Shown in pieces: positions 61,174 through 62,156 of a stretch of DNA of 62,156 bases. Position 1 is the stretch's first letter, and the number at the start of each line of letters is the position of its first letter. The stretch covers positions 1-62,156 of the forward strand of contig JAFWTA010000058.1 of the NCBI GenBank assembly GCA_017519145.1. The letters are read 5' to 3'. This DNA is from Ruminococcus sp. (GTDB lineage: Bacteria > Bacillota > Clostridia > Oscillospirales > Ruminococcaceae). The translations under genes and the position numbers were made by a program. The notes below the pieces were generated by a model that was given only the letters and a program-made list of their open reading frames with translations, was not told where the DNA came from and did no database searches.

Positions 61174-61209
61174 TACGTCGATAAACACCTCACAAAATAT
61201 ACTTTTTTA

Positions 61210-61238
61210 ATTATAACACATTATTAAAAATAAAGCAA
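61210..61238 (-). promoter_or_regulatory. promoter of the P-type ATPase gene
   Basis: TTGCTT (61233-61238), 17 bases, TATAAT (61210-61215). Confidence 0.6.
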
Positions 61239-61295
61239 CACTTGAAAAGAAAAATATTGCGCCTATCAATAATTCATGAAACGGAGTTTCAATTC

Positions 61296-61325
61296 TGTCA
61301 CCTCCGGTCAGGAAAGTGGTTGACA
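61296..61325. promoter_or_regulatory. possible BirA operator overlapping the bioY promoter
   Basis: An inverted pair TGTCA...TGACA (61296-61300, 61321-61325) with flanks CACC and GGTTGACA overlaps the -35 box. Firmicutes BirA sites look like TTGTTAAC and complement with a 14-16-base gap; this one is a poor match. Confidence 0.25.
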
Positions 61326-61348
61326 AAGTGGTTATCCCGTGCTATAAT
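61320..61348 (+). promoter_or_regulatory. promoter of bioY
   Basis: Perfect TTGACA (61320-61325), 17 bases, TATAAT (61343-61348), close before GAAAGGAG and the start. Confidence 0.88.
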
Positions 61349-61377
61349 AAGACATATCCCGAAAGGAGCTATGAACT

Positions 61378-61950
61378 ATGAACAGCACTGTTTCCGTAAA
61401 GGAACCCCATAGACCATTCACCACAAAGGAGCTTGTACTCACTGCCATGTTTACGGCACTTATCGCTGTATGCTCCATAATCTCCATACCCATTGGTGAG
61501 ATATCCTTTACTCTCCAGACCTTCGCGGTATTCTGTGCGCTGAACATTATCGGCGGCAGAAACGGGCTTTTCTCCGTACTGGTGTACATACTTCTGGGCT
61601 GTATCGGACTTCCCGTATTCTCTAAAATGCAAAGCGGCGTGGGAGTCATTACAGGTCCCACAGGCGGCTATATACTTGGATTTGTCCTGATGGCGCTGGT
61701 ATACTGGGGCGGCACCAAGCTTCTCGGCAGGAGCCTTCCCGTAAGGGTAGCCCTCATGGTCGTTGGACTTATCCTTTGCTACACATTCGGCACTATCTGG
61801 TTCGTATTCGGCTATACCAAGTCGGGCAGTAACATGACATTCATCCACGCCATGGAGCTGTGTGTACTTCCCTATATCCCGGGAGATGTAGTGAAGCTGA
61901 TACTTGCGCTTGTCATCACCGAGCGCATAAAGAAACACGCGGATATATAA
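61378..61950 (+). CDS. bioY: biotin transporter substrate-binding protein BioY
   Basis: A 190-residue membrane protein, the S component of an ECF vitamin importer. It has about six membrane segments and the BioY hallmark GVGVITGPTGGYILGFV near 97-113. It needs EcfA/EcfA'/EcfT subunits that are not encoded here and may be shared. The gene is monocistronic, with an ideal promoter and terminator. Start follows AAAGGAG. Confidence 0.95.
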   Translation: MNSTVSVKEPHRPFTTKELVLTAMFTALIAVCSIISIPIGEISFTLQTFAVFCALNIIGGRNGLFSVLVYILLGCIGLPVFSKMQSGVGVITGPTGGYILGFVLMALVYWGGTKLLGRSLPVRVALMVVGLILCYTFGTIWFVFGYTKSGSNMTFIHAMELCVLPYIPGDVVKLILALVITERIKKHADI

Positions 61951-61955
61951 AAGGA

Positions 61956-61987
61956 TCCCCGAAGCTTAAATGCTTCGGGGACTTTTT
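61956..61987 (+). terminator. terminator after bioY
   Basis: Stem TCCCCGAAGC/GCTTCGGGGA followed by CTTTTTC. The stem core matches the terminator of upp at the other end of the window. Confidence 0.92.
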
Positions 61988-62046
61988 CATTGCTGTATTA
62001 AATCAAAATTTATCATAATAACTTTGCTGAACGCCTGTAAGGGATT

Positions 62047-62094
62047 CCAAAGGGACTGTGTTCCTTTGGCGGAGTCCAGAGGCAGCGCCTCTGG
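62047..62094. repeat. right-end intergenic hairpin repeat
   Basis: Two stems in a row: CCAAAGGGA/TTCCTTTGG (62047-62069) and CCAGAGGC/GCCTCTGG with AGC loop (62076-62094). This is a composite intergenic repeat of the type I recall from Clostridia (GGTTCC...CCAG blocks). Confidence 0.7.
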
Positions 62095-62126
62095 TCGTCG
62101 CTTTCAGCTTTTAAGGCGACGAAATA

Positions 62127-62156
62127 AAACAAAGCGCTCCGCAAGGGGTGAATCAA
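62127..62156. repeat. terminal direct repeat, right copy
   Basis: Identical to positions 1-30. Read across the join, the end and start give a continuous-looking hairpin repeat. Confidence 0.9.

Noticed and set aside
1-62156. Integrated element or plasmid bounded by the 30-base repeats
   Set aside because: No integrase, relaxase, replication or partition gene is visible, and fhs, tsaE, tsaB and upp are chromosomal housekeeping genes.

Overview
The window looks like chromosomal DNA from a cellulosome-producing Ruminococcus close to R. flavefaciens. Eight secreted proteins carry dockerin modules. One has the GH11-CBM22-dockerin-GH16 order of XynD, a bifunctional enzyme known from R. flavefaciens. 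The surrounding housekeeping genes, strong AGGAGG ribosome sites, TTGACA/TATAAT promoters and MsmX-type sugar transport are typical of Clostridia. No cohesin, scaffoldin, sortase, tRNA, rRNA, transposase, integrase or CRISPR array was seen.

Layout. 1-294: hairpin-rich intergenic repeats. 295-4205 (-): fhs-tsaE-tsaB-rpiB-upp. 4410-12074 (-): xylo-oligosaccharide utilisation operon (epimerase-like protein, GH3 xylosidase, XylA, binding protein, two permeases), with a divergent AraC regulator at 12298. 13331-24341: xylanolytic cellulosome cluster: XynD-like xylanase/lichenase, two AraC regulators, a GH43-CBM6-CBM22-dockerin-CE1 enzyme, and a divergent GH11-CBM22-CE3-dockerin-CE1 enzyme. Secreted enzymes would cut and de-esterify arabinoxylan; the transporter imports the oligomers; GH3 and XylA carry xylose to xylulose. 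24410-30563: a uridine-kinase-like protein, an M23 peptidase with a dockerin, a small HMA protein and two leucine-rich-repeat dockerin proteins. 30796-36192: two sigma/membrane-anti-sigma pairs around a dockerin protein that has the same extracellular domain as one anti-sigma protein and almost the same promoter as that pair's sigma gene. 36506-42807: a sugar acetyltransferase, a four-gene surface-glycan operon and a MORN-repeat protein. 43088-50632: a BspA-like surface protein, a 32-residue peptide gene missed by length filters, and an orphan RiPP-like operon (lipoprotein, PqqD-like, nucleotidyltransferase, HPr-kinase-like, ABC exporter) facing an Lgt-like gene. 51336-53915 (-): nrtR-pncA-pncB NAD salvage. 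54212-61950: GGDEF protein, GH9-dockerin cellulase with an atypical active site, P-type ATPase and bioY.

The best candidates for undescribed biology are: (1) the sigma/anti-sigma/dockerin circuit at 32961-36192, which resembles the SigI/RsgI logic of Clostridium thermocellum but uses different protein families; (2) the orphan RiPP-like operon at 45304-49890. All functional calls come from reading motifs by eye; no search, alignment program or structure prediction was run.
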